Source: Streptomyces ficellus
GTDB lineage: Bacteria; Actinomycetota; Actinomycetes; Streptomycetales; Streptomycetaceae
Length of the DNA: 64,000 nucleotides
Assembly: GCF_009739905.1 (NCBI RefSeq)
Contig: NZ_CP034279.1
Span: 7,006,001 to 7,070,000 of the forward strand
Reading direction: 5' to 3'
The notes beneath the pieces were generated by a model that had not been told where the DNA came from, did not search any database, and saw nothing but the letters and a program-made list of their open reading frames with translations. Numbering within the stretch: the first letter of the stretch is position 1; each line of letters begins with the position of its first letter. The translations under genes and the position numbers were made by a program. This document shows, piece by piece, positions 16,628 through 24,812 of this stretch.

Positions 16628-17106
16628 CACGAATGGACAGCCCATAAGCCGACGCCCACGGGCCATGCTCATGGCCGACGCCTGCGGGCCGGCTCATACG
16701 GACAGACGCCTGCGTACCGACGCCTGCGAGGCCCCGGCCGCACCGGCCGGGGCCCAGGGCTGTCAGGAGCTCCCAGCGCCGGAGGGACTCGTCCTTGTAG
16801 ACGCGCACCCAAGGTCCGCCTCGGCTCCATCCATGTCACCTGCGTCAACGGGCTCCAGGCCGGGGTGTGCGGGGCGACCCGCTCACGGCCGCCAGGCCGG
16901 ACCGGCCATGTGTGAGACTTCGCACCACCCCGCCCCGGCGAGGGGCCCGGACGCCCGCGTTCCGGCCCTTTCCGCAGCCAGGACCGCTCGTCGGCGCCTT
17001 TGCGAGGGTGACCGTGGTTGCACGGCGCAACCCAAATGCGGGACGCTGCTCGGAACCGTCTTCTTCGCAGAGTGAGGTGAGGGTCCACGCGCAGGGGCCC
17101 CGTCAG
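16628..17106. other. 479-base region after the CBS gene, no gene seen
   Basis: Holds degenerate copies of GACGCCTGCG between 16650 and 16728, the hairpin at 16730-16754, and the region preceding the phosphatase start. Open frames here lack domain signals or ribosome sites. Confidence 0.55.
16730..16754 (+). terminator. GC-rich hairpin downstream of the CBS gene
   Basis: Perfect 11-base stem GGCCCCGGCCG with a three-base CAC loop, 103 bases after the CBS stop. No T-run. Likely ends the CBS transcript. Confidence 0.65.
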
Positions 17107-18726
17107 ATGACTTCTTCCCCGGCCAGGCCCCGAACCGGTGCCGTGAGCACGGTGAGCGCCGCCACCGCCCCCTGCCCGGTGGTGGTGATGGACGCCGACG
17201 GGCGTGTCGCGGAGCTCAACGACGCGGCACGCGACCTCCTGCCCGCCGCCCGCACCGGCCGGTCCCTGACCGCCCCCGCCTGGCTCGCGGCCACCCGCGA
17301 CACACCCCACGCGGTACCCGTCAGCGGCGCCGTGGGAGACCGGTCCTTCTCGGCGCACCCCTCCGTCCTGGCCGGCGGCGGCACGGCGTGGTGGCTGGTG
17401 GAGGACACCGCCTACCGGGCGGCGCGCGAGGAACTGGAGGCGGAGCGCGAACGCACCCGGTTCCTCACCGACGCCTCCAGCGCCCTGCTGGCGTCGCTGA
17501 ACCTGAACCGCTGCATGGAGGTCACCGCGCGCCTGGCGACCGAGCACCTGGCCGACGCCGCTGTGGTCGTCGCGCCCACCGCGGCCAGGAAGCTGCCGAT
17601 CGTGGTCTGCGACCACCGCGGTGAGCTGACGAGGGACACCGTCGCCGAAGTGCCCGACTCCGTGCCGGCCCTCGCCGAGGCGCTGCGCGGCTTCCCGCCG
17701 GTGCCTTCACGGTGGATCGACCCCGCCTCGGCCCCGGACTGGCTGATCCCCCCAGGGTTCGGGGACATCGGATCACTGGCCGTCACACCCCTGCCCGGCC
17801 ACGGCGTACCAGCCGGAGCGCTGATTTTGCTGCGCCGGGTCCCGCAGGCCGCGTTCACCGACGCGGAAGAGGCACTGGCCGGACTGTTCGCCGCCCGGGC
17901 CGGCGTCGCGATGTCCGCCGCACGCCTGTACGCCGAGCAGAACACCATCACCGACACCCTCATGCGTGAACTCCTGCCCCCCACCCTGGGGCACGTCGAG
18001 GGAGTGGAGTACGCCGGCGGATACCGGCCCAGCCAGGACACCGAACGCGTCGGCGGCGACTTCTACGACGTCCACCCGCCCACCGAGGACTTTCCCGAGA
18101 CGCTCGCCGTCCTCGGCGACGTCGCCGGCAAGGGCCTGGAAGCCGCGGTGCTCACCGGCAAGATCCGCAACACCCTGCACGCCCTGCTGCCCCTGGCCGG
18201 CGACCACGCCAAGATGCTGCGCCTGCTCAACAACGCCATTCGCAGCAGCCACCACACTCGCTTCGCCACCCTCGTCCTGGCCTCCGTGCGCCGCGACGAC
18301 CGCGACGTGACGGTACGGCTGACCTCCGCCGGGCACCCCGCGCCGCTCATCGTGCGCCGCGACGGAACCGTCGAGGAGGCCGACACAGGAGGCACTCTGA
18401 TCGGCGTGCTTCCGAGCATCAGGTCCCGCAGCTCCGAGATCCGCCTCGGGCCCGGGGAGACGTGCCTGCTGTTCACCGACGGCGTCACCGAGGCCAAGGG
18501 CGGCCCGCTGGGCGACTCCCTCTTCGGCGAACAGCGCCTGAAACGCGCCGCGGCCGAGTGCGCCGGCATGCCCGCCGAGGCCGTCGTCGAACACATCCGG
18601 ATGGTCACCTCCCAGTGGATCGGCGACGGGCGTCACGACGACATCGCCGTCATGGCCATCACCGCGCCCCGCGGCGCGCACCTCAGCGCCGTCGACGGAA
18701 CGACCCGCGGTAGGTACACGGCATGA
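17107..18726 (+). CDS. PAS/GAF-containing PP2C (SpoIIE/RsbU-type) phosphatase
   Basis: A 539-residue protein. Residues about 20-110 resemble a PAS domain (VVVMDADGRVAELNDAARDL). A helix with EELEAERERTRFLTDASSAL leads to a GAF-like domain (about 120-285). The PPM phosphatase begins near 310: RVGGDFYDV, LGDVAGKGLEAAVLTG, TSAGHPAPLI, LLFTDGVTEA and HDDIAVMAI carry the metal-binding residues. It would dephosphorylate a STAS anti-sigma antagonist. The stop overlaps the start of the cobalamin-binding gene (ATGA), and a STAS gene follows, which makes that STAS protein the obvious substrate. The ATG at 17107 was chosen where the PAS-like part begins; upstream starts in the same frame are possible. 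Confidence 0.9.
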   Translation: MTSSPARPRTGAVSTVSAATAPCPVVVMDADGRVAELNDAARDLLPAARTGRSLTAPAWLAATRDTPHAVPVSGAVGDRSFSAHPSVLAGGGTAWWLVEDTAYRAAREELEAERERTRFLTDASSALLASLNLNRCMEVTARLATEHLADAAVVVAPTAARKLPIVVCDHRGELTRDTVAEVPDSVPALAEALRGFPPVPSRWIDPASAPDWLIPPGFGDIGSLAVTPLPGHGVPAGALILLRRVPQAAFTDAEEALAGLFAARAGVAMSAARLYAEQNTITDTLMRELLPPTLGHVEGVEYAGGYRPSQDTERVGGDFYDVHPPTEDFPETLAVLGDVAGKGLEAAVLTGKIRNTLHALLPLAGDHAKMLRLLNNAIRSSHHTRFATLVLASVRRDDRDVTVRLTSAGHPAPLIVRRDGTVEEADTGGTLIGVLPSIRSRSSEIRLGPGETCLLFTDGVTEAKGGPLGDSLFGEQRLKRAAAECAGMPAEAVVEHIRMVTSQWIGDGRHDDIAVMAITAPRGAHLSAVDGTTRGRYTA

Positions 18727-20006
18727 CGACGGGTACGAACGGGACGACGACGCGCGCCGACGGCACCATGACGCGCGCCGATGACGGCGCGACCGCGCGC
18801 GCCGCCGACGACGTGACCGCGCGCGCCGACAACGCGACCACGCGTACAGACGACACGACCACGCGTACCAACGGCGCGACCGCGCGCGCCGCCGACGACG
18901 CGACCGCGCCCGCCAACGGCCCGCACGACGAGCCGGCCCGTCACCACGTCGGCGCACGCCCCGTGGCGCCGTACCGGGACGACAGGGCCGACGAGTACGT
19001 CGACAGGCACTGGGCCGCCGTCCTCGCGGGGGACGAGCACGCGGCGGCCGGCGTCGTCGGTGACGCCCTGGACGCCGGGCTGGAACCCGAGGCCGTGCTG
19101 CTGGACGTCATCGGAGTCGTCCAGCACAAGGTGGGTCTCGAGTGGGCCGCCAACCGCATGAGCGTGGCCGGCGAGCACGCCGCCACCGCCATCAACGACC
19201 GCGTCATCGCCACTCTGCCCGCCCGCCGCCCCACGGCCGACCGGGGCAGGGTCACCGTCGCCTGTGTGGACCAGGAGTGGCACGCCCTGCCCGCCCGACT
19301 GGTGGCCGAGACGCTCCGGCTGCGCGGCTGGGAGGTCGACTACCTCGGGGCGCAGGTGCCCACCGCCCACCTGATCGGCCACCTCCACCGCACCGCACCG
19401 GACGTGGTGTGCCTGTCCAGTTCCCTGCCCACCCGCCTGCCCCTCGCCCACACCTCGATCACCGCCTGCCAGGCCACCGGCACCCCGGTCATGGTCGGCG
19501 GTCTCGCCTTCGGCACCGACGGCCGTTACGCCCGCTTGCTGGGCGCCGACGCCTGGGCACCCGAGGCGCGCACCGCCGCCGACAGGCTCGCCGCCGGCCC
19601 CCTGCCCCCGCCCCGGCCGCCCCACCAGGCCGTCGACGACCTGCCCCACCTGGCCGACCAGGAATACACCATGGTCGCCAAGTCCTCGCCGCAACTGGTG
19701 CGCGACACCTTCCAGCGCCTGGAGCGGCGCTTCCCCGCCATGAGCGGCTACAGCGACGAGCAGCGCGAGCGCACCGCCGAGGACCTCGCCCACATCGTCG
19801 ACTTCCTGACCGCCGCCCTGTACGCCGACGCCGACGAGATCTTCACAGACTTCCTCACCTGGACGGCCGACGTCCTCACCGTCCGAGGAGTGCCCGCCCG
19901 CTCCCTCCTGCCCGCCCTGGACCTGCTGCAGGAACAGTTGCGCGACTTCCCGCGCACCCGCCGCCTCCTCGACGCCGGGCGCGCCGCGCTCGACCCCCGC
20001 CACTGA
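18723..20006 (+). CDS. Cobalamin (B12)-binding sensor-like protein in phosphatase-STAS operon
   Basis: A 427-residue protein. Residues 1-65 are a low-complexity TTRAD/ATARAADD repeat. A helical segment at about 80-155 (VVGDALDAGLEPEAVLLDVI, ANRMSVAGEHAATAINDRVI) matches the four-helix cap of MtaA/CarH-type proteins. The B12-binding Rossmann domain follows (about 175-290): VACVDQEWHALPARL keeps a histidine at the cobalt-ligand position in an ExH rather than DxHxxG context, then LGAQVPTAHLIGHL and PVMVGGLAFG. A last helical domain (LAHIVDFLTAALYADADEIF) resembles globin-like sensor folds of stressosome proteins. ATGA overlap couples it to the phosphatase. A light or B12-status sensor role is inference. 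Confidence 0.87.
   Translation: MTTGTNGTTTRADGTMTRADDGATARAADDVTARADNATTRTDDTTTRTNGATARAADDATAPANGPHDEPARHHVGARPVAPYRDDRADEYVDRHWAAVLAGDEHAAAGVVGDALDAGLEPEAVLLDVIGVVQHKVGLEWAANRMSVAGEHAATAINDRVIATLPARRPTADRGRVTVACVDQEWHALPARLVAETLRLRGWEVDYLGAQVPTAHLIGHLHRTAPDVVCLSSSLPTRLPLAHTSITACQATGTPVMVGGLAFGTDGRYARLLGADAWAPEARTAADRLAAGPLPPPRPPHQAVDDLPHLADQEYTMVAKSSPQLVRDTFQRLERRFPAMSGYSDEQRERTAEDLAHIVDFLTAALYADADEIFTDFLTWTADVLTVRGVPARSLLPALDLLQEQLRDFPRTRRLLDAGRAALDPRH
18753..18912 (+). repeat. Coding repeat at the N-terminus of the cobalamin protein
   Basis: Imperfect units built on ACGCGCGCCGAC and GACCGCGCGCGCC encode TRAD, TARAADD, TARADNATTRTD and TTRTNGATARAADD. The block GATARAADD occurs twice, about 33 residues apart. 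The amino-acid pattern is kept although the bases drift. Confidence 0.8.
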
Positions 20007-20028
20007 CCCCGAAACGCTGGACGAACCT

Positions 20029-20409
20029 GTGACCGCAACCCCGGACCCGGACCCCGCCGTGACCCCGCCGCCCGCCGGGCCGCACACCGTGCACCTGGCT
20101 CTCACCGGCGACCTGGACTACGACGCCTACGGCGAATTCCTCCAGCAGGCGCGCGCGGCCCTGGAGGGCCGGAGCGACGTCACGGACCTGCGCCTGGACT
20201 GCCGGGAGGCGGGGCTCGTCGACTCCATGGGGCTGTCGGCACTGCTGCAGATCCACCGTTCCGCCGAGGAGAACGGCATCCGCTTCCACCTGGACCACAT
20301 CGGCCCGGCCTTGCGACGCCTGATGGAACTCACCGGTACGTACGAACACCTGACCGCCCTTCAGCAGCCCGGCCCCCGCCCGGGCCCCCACCCCGGATCC
20401 GGGACCTGA
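20029..20409 (+). CDS. STAS-domain anti-sigma factor antagonist (RsbV-like)
   Basis: A 126-residue STAS protein starting at GTG 20029. The fold is visible as VHLALTGDLDYDAYGEFLQ, then LRLDCREAGLVDSMGLSALL, where DSMGLS holds the serine normally phosphorylated by an RsbW-type kinase, and IRFHLDHIGPALRRLMELTG. Pro-rich tails flank the domain. It is 22 bases after the cobalamin-binding gene and is the third gene of a phosphatase-sensor-antagonist operon. Dephosphorylated, it should bind an anti-sigma factor and free a sigma factor; neither partner gene is adjacent. Confidence 0.92.
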   Translation: MTATPDPDPAVTPPPAGPHTVHLALTGDLDYDAYGEFLQQARAALEGRSDVTDLRLDCREAGLVDSMGLSALLQIHRSAEENGIRFHLDHIGPALRRLMELTGTYEHLTALQQPGPRPGPHPGSGT

Positions 20410-20467
20410 ACCGCCGGACCCGGATCTGAGGAACCGGTTTTCGAGGACCAGGGTTTGAAGCAGCGGC

Positions 20468-21376
20468 TCAGCGCACCGGGGGGTGGGTGGCGAGCCAGTG
20501 CCGCGCGATCTGTTCACGTGTGGCGACCCACGCCCCGCCGCGCCGGGCGACGTGCCGCAGGAAACCGTCGAGCACACGGATGCGGCCGGGTCTGCCGATG
20601 ATCCGGCAGTGCAGGCCGACGCTCATCATCCGCGGCCGGTCCGCGCCCTCGGCGTGCAGCGCGTCGAACGAGTCGACGAGGTAGGCGAGCATGTCTTCGG
20701 CGGTCGTGAAGCCGTGGACCAGCAGGAACTTGAAGTCGTTCGTGTCGAGGCCGTACGGCACCACGAGGTGTGGACGGCCGGCTGCCCGGACGTAGAACGG
20801 CAGGTCGTCGGAGTAGTCGTCGGAGTCGTAGAGGAAGCCGCCCTCCTCGGCGACCAGCCGCCGCGTGTGGGGGCTCGTCCGGCCCGTGTACCAGCCGACG
20901 GGCCGGCGCCCGACGAGCCGCTCGATCGTCCCGATCGAGCGCGCAACGTCGGCGCGTTCGCCGTCCTCCGGGACGTGGCGGTAGTCGATCCAGCGCCGGC
21001 CGTGGCTCGCCACTTCCCAGCCGGCGGCCGCCATGGCCCGCGCCGCCTCCGGGTTCCGCTCGAGCGCCTGCGCCACGGCGTACACGGTCAGCGGCGCGCC
21101 GTGCGCGGCGAGCGTGCGGTGGACGCGCCAGAACCCGGCGCGCGAGCCGTAGGCGAACATGGACTCGACGTTCAGGTCGCGACCGCCCACCACGGGCGGC
21201 GCGCCGACGATTTCGTGGAGGTAGCCCTCTGAGGCCGGATCGCCCTCCAGCACGTTCTGCTCGCCGCCCTCCTCGTAGTTGAGGACGAGGCTGACGGCGA
21301 CGCGGGCGCCACCGGGCCAGGCGGCGTGCGGCGGCTCGGCGCCGTACCCGACGAGGTCGCGCTCATGCTCAGGCAC
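20468..21376 (-). CDS. PuuE-like allantoinase / polysaccharide-deacetylase-fold hydrolase
   Basis: A 302-residue NodB-fold hydrolase. VSLVLNYEEGGEQNVL near residue 30 and WEVASHGRRWIDYRHV near 125 match the PuuE subgroup, where the metal-binding Asp of chitin deacetylases is changed; GWYTGRTSPHTRRLV and VGLHCRIIGRPGRIRVL are further family segments. PuuE proteins act as metal-independent allantoinases in purine degradation, so allantoin hydrolysis is the best guess; no other ureide gene is adjacent. The GTG at 21376 was chosen because the conserved part starts soon after and the length equals the family's usual 300 or so. Confidence 0.87.
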   Translation of the reverse strand: MPEHERDLVGYGAEPPHAAWPGGARVAVSLVLNYEEGGEQNVLEGDPASEGYLHEIVGAPPVVGGRDLNVESMFAYGSRAGFWRVHRTLAAHGAPLTVYAVAQALERNPEAARAMAAAGWEVASHGRRWIDYRHVPEDGERADVARSIGTIERLVGRRPVGWYTGRTSPHTRRLVAEEGGFLYDSDDYSDDLPFYVRAAGRPHLVVPYGLDTNDFKFLLVHGFTTAEDMLAYLVDSFDALHAEGADRPRMMSVGLHCRIIGRPGRIRVLDGFLRHVARRGGAWVATREQIARHWLATHPPVR

Positions 21377-21400
21377 GGGCCGCACTCTACCGCCGCGTCC

Positions 21401-21458
21401 CCTCCGCACAGCGTCTCCTCCGCACAGCGTCCCTCCCGTCCTCGCCTCCCGTCCTCGC
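21401..21458. repeat. Two successive tandem duplications upstream of the PuuE-like gene
   Basis: CCTCCGCACAGCGTCT and CCTCCGCACAGCGTCC (16-base period) are followed at once by two perfect copies of CTCCCGTCCTCGC (13-base period). They lie 25 bases upstream of the GTG start at 21376, so they could alter promoter spacing. Confidence 0.85.
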
Positions 21459-21638
21459 CTCCTGCGCGGCGGGACCACGCGAGCGACGTCGGCGGTGCAC
21501 CTTCTTTGTGTCATCTGCCAGTGCGAAGGCCGGCCGGTACGGAGCAGACTGTGCGTCACGGCCGCGACACGCGCCCTCTGGCGACCGAAGGGCTCGGGCG
21601 CGGTCGCTCACAGGACGAGGAAAACGAGGGGACGGCAC

Positions 21639-22382
21639 GTGAGCGTGCAGCAGTACGACAAGATCGGCGAGGCCTTCGAGGGATTCAAGTCCTTGCCGCT
21701 GATGCTTCATGGGGAGGTGCCGAGCCTCCTCGGCATGGTCGGGGACGTGAGCGGAAAGTCGGTCCTCGATCTGGCTTGCGGCACCGGCTTCTACAGCAGG
21801 GAGTTCAAGCGGCGGGGCGCAGACGAGGTCTTCGGGGTCGACATCTCGGTCGAGATGATCGCCGCCGCGCGCGACCGCGAGCGGCGCGATCCGCTCGGTG
21901 TGCGCTACGAGGTCGGCGACGTGACCGAACTGCGGGCCCTGGACCGGCGCTTCGACATCGCGCTGGGCGTGCAGTGCCTCAACTACGCCGAGGACGTCGC
22001 GGCCATGGAGAGGATGTGCCGCAACATCCACCGGAACCTGCTGCCGGGTGGACGGTTCTTCGTGCTCGCCCAGAAGCCCGACTACCGGTTCGACAGCGCG
22101 ACCCTGGAACGGTACGGGTTCCGCTGCGAGCCGACCGGTGAGGAGCTGGAGACCGGACCGCAGGTGCGCGTCACGGCCCTCCTCGATCCCCGGCCGGTCA
22201 CCATCGTCACCTCGGCCCCGCGCCGGGAGGTCTACGAGAAGTGCCTGCGGGCGGCCGGCTTCAGCGAGGTGGAGTGGGTGCCCCTGGAGGTGTCCGAAGC
22301 CGGGATCCAGGAGTTCGGCGAGGACTTCTGGGCGGACCTCCTCGCGAACCCGCCCTTGGAGATGCTGCGCTGCCGTGCCTGA
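21639..22382 (+). CDS. Class I SAM-dependent methyltransferase
   Basis: A 247-residue methyltransferase. Motif I VLDLACGTGFYSREF is near residue 45, the acidic motif FGVDISVEMIAAARDRE follows, and FDIALGVQCLNYAEDV and NLLPGGRFFVL are the post-I and IV-type motifs. It fits small-molecule methyltransferases such as those of ToxA or UbiE-like branches; the substrate is unknown. The GTG start follows GAGGGGACGGCAC. It is divergent from the PuuE-like gene across 262 bases that contain tandem repeats. Confidence 0.88.
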   Translation: MSVQQYDKIGEAFEGFKSLPLMLHGEVPSLLGMVGDVSGKSVLDLACGTGFYSREFKRRGADEVFGVDISVEMIAAARDRERRDPLGVRYEVGDVTELRALDRRFDIALGVQCLNYAEDVAAMERMCRNIHRNLLPGGRFFVLAQKPDYRFDSATLERYGFRCEPTGEELETGPQVRVTALLDPRPVTIVTSAPRREVYEKCLRAAGFSEVEWVPLEVSEAGIQEFGEDFWADLLANPPLEMLRCRA

Positions 22383-22383
22383 G

Positions 22384-22467
22384 TGCCTGGCCGGCGGGGT
22401 GCCTGGCCGGCGGGGCGTCCGGCTCCTGGCTGTCTGATCAGCTCTGACCGGCTGACCGGCTGACCGG
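22384..22467. repeat. Tandem repeats between methyltransferase and sirtuin genes
   Basis: TGCCTGGCCGGCGGGG is repeated twice (22384-22415), and CTGACCGG three times in a row (22444-22467). Both lie in the 145-base gap between convergent genes. Confidence 0.85.
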
Positions 22468-22527
22468 CTGGTCGGCCGGAACCGGAGCGGCGGTGTGCGG
22501 CAGACGGCCGGTGCACGCATGACGGCG

Positions 22528-23433
22528 TCAGCCGGTCCGCGGCGTCCCGTCGTCGACGGGCACGCCGAGTCGCTCCGCCACCGTGGTGAGGGTCGCGCCC
22601 AGCGGGAGCGCGACCCGGGTCAGGGCGTGCTGGTCGCCCCGCGTCGGATCCCGGTTGACGATCAGCACCGGCTTCCCGGCCTCGGCCGCCTGCCGGACGA
22701 ATCGCAGGCCCGACATCACCGTGAGCGAGGATCCCAGGACCAGCAGCGAGGACGCCTCGCGCACCAGACTCCGGCAGTGATCGATCCGGTGCGGTGGAAC
22801 GGCCTCGCCGAAGAACACCACGTCCGGTTTGAGGATGCCGCCGCAGACGGCGCAGGGCACCACACGGAAGTCCCCGACCTGGTCGTCGGTGAGATCGGCG
22901 TCGCCGTCCGGATTGATTCCGGCGGCCACCGGCGCGAAGCCCGCGTTGGCCTCCTCCAGACGAAGGGCCAGCTCCCGGCGCGAACCGAACGTGCCGCAGG
23001 AGAGGCACACGACCCGGTCCAGACTCCCGTGGAGCTCGACGACGCTCGCGCTGCCCGCGGCCTGGTGCAACCCGTCGACGTTCTGTGTGATCACGCCGGC
23101 GAGCAGACCGTGCCGCTCGAACGCGGCCACGGCCCGGTGCCCTGCGTTCGGCCGGGCGCGGCCGAAGGTGCGCCAGCCGAGGTGGCTGCGCGCCCAGTAC
23201 CGGCGCCGGGCCCGGGCGCCGCCCGTGAAGTCCTGGTAGGTCATGGGGGTGTGTCGGCTCAGGCTCCCGCCCTCGCCCCGGTAGTCGGGGATGCCGGACT
23301 CGGTGGAGAGGCCCGCCCCGCTCAGCACCAGCACACCACCGGCGCTCAGCGCGTCGGCAACCGGCCGCGGGTCCGTGGTGCCCGGCGGCCAGTCCTCGGC
23401 CGGGGTCCAGCTCAAGGTGGGGCGCATGCGCAT
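22528..23433 (-). CDS. Sir2-family NAD-dependent protein deacylase
   Basis: A 301-residue sirtuin. NAD-binding motifs GAGLSTESGIPDYRG and TQNVDGLHQAAG are near residues 38 and 110; the catalytic His is in ELHGSLDRVVCLSCG; zinc cysteines are CLSC and, some 60 residues later, CAVCGG; KPDVVFFGEAVP and VLGSSLTVMSGLRF complete the Rossmann fold. It would deacetylate lysines of metabolic enzymes with NAD. The ATG at 23433 was chosen as the first of two close ATGs that give a normal family N-terminus. Convergent with the methyltransferase, divergent from the DUF3253 gene. Confidence 0.93.
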   Translation of the reverse strand: MRMRPTLSWTPAEDWPPGTTDPRPVADALSAGGVLVLSGAGLSTESGIPDYRGEGGSLSRHTPMTYQDFTGGARARRRYWARSHLGWRTFGRARPNAGHRAVAAFERHGLLAGVITQNVDGLHQAAGSASVVELHGSLDRVVCLSCGTFGSRRELALRLEEANAGFAPVAAGINPDGDADLTDDQVGDFRVVPCAVCGGILKPDVVFFGEAVPPHRIDHCRSLVREASSLLVLGSSLTVMSGLRFVRQAAEAGKPVLIVNRDPTRGDQHALTRVALPLGATLTTVAERLGVPVDDGTPRTG

Positions 23434-23520
23434 GCAGCCAGGGTACGGAACCGTCCGCGCACGTCGCTGCCCGCACGCCGCGCCCCGCCCGTGGCCCGCG
23501 CGCGGGGCAATACTGGTGGG

Positions 23521-23793
23521 GTGACGGACAGCGAACAGCGGATGGACCGGCTCCTGGAGAGAGCCATTCTGGAGCTGCTGGAGCGCCGGGCCCCCACCGC
23601 GACGATCTGCCCCTCCGACGCCGCCCGGGCGGTGTACTCGGGGGAGGGGGACGGCTGGCGCGCGCTCATGGAGCCGGCCCGTCGCGCCGCGCGGCGGCTG
23701 GTGGCGGCCGGGGAGGTGGAGATCACCCAGGGCGGTCACCCGGTCGAGCCGGCGAAGGCCCGGGGCCCGATCCGTATCCGCCGCGCCCGTTGA
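23521..23793 (+). CDS. DUF3253 small protein
   Basis: A 90-residue basic protein. RAILELLERRAPTATICPSD, then AARAVYSGEGDGWRALMEPA and AARRLVAAGEVEITQGGHPV, form the winged-helix-like DUF3253 pattern; GPIRIRR ends it, as in family members. The function is unknown, but the fold suggests nucleic-acid binding. An AATACT -10-like hexamer at 23509-23514 stands six bases from the GTG start, pointing to a leaderless transcript. It is divergent from the sirtuin gene, 87 bases apart. Confidence 0.85.
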   Translation: MTDSEQRMDRLLERAILELLERRAPTATICPSDAARAVYSGEGDGWRALMEPARRAARRLVAAGEVEITQGGHPVEPAKARGPIRIRRAR

Positions 23794-23851
23794 CGTACCG
23801 AGGGCGTGTGGACGTGCCGGGCGGCGGGCCGCGGCTCGCCCGTCCCACGGC

Positions 23852-24229
23852 TCATCGCGCGGCGACCACCTCCGGCGCCGTGGCCGGGTGGGGGAGCGCA
23901 GCCGGTTCGGGGGCGGCGGCCGCCATGGGGCGCCGGCCCGCCATACGGCAACCGAGACAGTCCGGGTGCCCATGCCTCACCGCACGGTCGCGGACCTTCC
24001 AGGACCACTCCTCACGCGGGCGCGGACCGCTCGGCTTGCCCCAGCCGAGCAGGTGCAGCGCCCAGGTCACAGCGGCGGCAGCGGCGACGATCCCGGCTCC
24101 GGCGAGCGCCAGGGGCGGCGACACGGTGATCACCGCGAGCCCCGTGACGCACAGGCCCAGCAGCCCCAGCGCCGTACCGGTCCAGCCGGCGACGGTGTGC
24201 CCCAGATCGACGTCTCCGTGTGCGCTCAT
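23852..24229 (-). CDS. HGxxPAAW-like small membrane protein with Cys motif
   Basis: A 125-residue protein. It opens MSAHGDVDLGHTVAGWTGTA, close to the HGxxPAAW signature of small actinobacterial membrane proteins, and has two transmembrane helices (ALGLLGLCVTGLAVITV and LALAGAGIVAAAAAVTWAL). The soluble tail holds RHGHPDCLGCRMAGR, a CxxC pair with nearby His that could bind metal. Function unknown. It is divergent from the MarR gene across 94 bases that contain a palindrome, so regulation by that MarR protein is likely. Confidence 0.8.
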   Translation of the reverse strand: MSAHGDVDLGHTVAGWTGTALGLLGLCVTGLAVITVSPPLALAGAGIVAAAAAVTWALHLLGWGKPSGPRPREEWSWKVRDRAVRHGHPDCLGCRMAGRRPMAAAAPEPAALPHPATAPEVVAAR

Positions 24230-24292
24230 GGCGGTACCTTCCCGTGGCTGGAGATAGGCTCCCCGCGTCGGTAGAGAACTTTATCTCGCGAA

Positions 24293-24305
24293 CTAAGTTA
24301 CTTAG
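24293..24305. promoter_or_regulatory. Palindromic operator in an AT-rich divergent promoter
   Basis: CTAAGT-T-ACTTAG, six-base perfect arms, lies in a strikingly AT-rich patch (24276-24320) of an otherwise GC-rich genome, 18 bases before the MarR start. Promoter hexamers for both directions probably overlap it. Likely MarR autoregulatory site. Confidence 0.65.
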
Positions 24306-24323
24306 AGAGTAAGGAAAAGTCCG

Positions 24324-24812
24324 GTGGACGGCAAGGTACGGCCCCCCGCCACGGCGGAACAGGCCCACGCCCAGATGGATCACCTGATCGCGCTCGGGAT
24401 CATCGCCCAGCACGACGTCGCACAGAGGCTGGGGCTGAACGTCACCGACGTCACCTGCCTCGGTTTCATCCTGGAGGCGGAGAACCTGGGCGAACCGATC
24501 AGCGCCGGAGACCTGGCCCAGCGGGCGAAGCTGACGACCGGGGCGGTCACGGGCGTCATCAACCGTCTGGAGCGGGCGGGGTACGCCCACCGGCAGAGCG
24601 ACCCGGGCGACCGTCGCCGCGTGCGCGTCGTCGCCGACGTATCCGCCGCCGCCCGTGTGTACGAGGTCTACGAGGGCAACTACCGCCGGATCGCGGAGCT
24701 GTTCGCCGACTACTCCGCGGAGGAGGTGGCGGTGTTGTCCGACTGGCTCACCCGCGCGACCGACATCATGCGCGCGTCGCTGGAAGAGGTCCGCAGCGGC
24801 GGAACGGGCTGA
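24324..24812 (+). CDS. MarR-family transcriptional regulator
   Basis: A 162-residue winged-helix protein. LGLNVTDVTCLGFILEAENL precedes the recognition region AGDLAQRAKLTTGAVTGVIN, followed by the wing RLERAGYAHRQSDPGDRRRV with the family's DxRxxR signature. Terminal helices (IAELFADYSAEEVAVLSDWL) provide dimerisation. It is divergent from the small membrane protein gene with a palindrome between them. MarR proteins commonly respond to phenolics or oxidation; no sensing cysteine cluster is seen apart from one Cys in the N-terminal helix (DVTCLGF). Confidence 0.92.
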   Translation: MDGKVRPPATAEQAHAQMDHLIALGIIAQHDVAQRLGLNVTDVTCLGFILEAENLGEPISAGDLAQRAKLTTGAVTGVINRLERAGYAHRQSDPGDRRRVRVVADVSAAARVYEVYEGNYRRIAELFADYSAEEVAVLSDWLTRATDIMRASLEEVRSGGTG

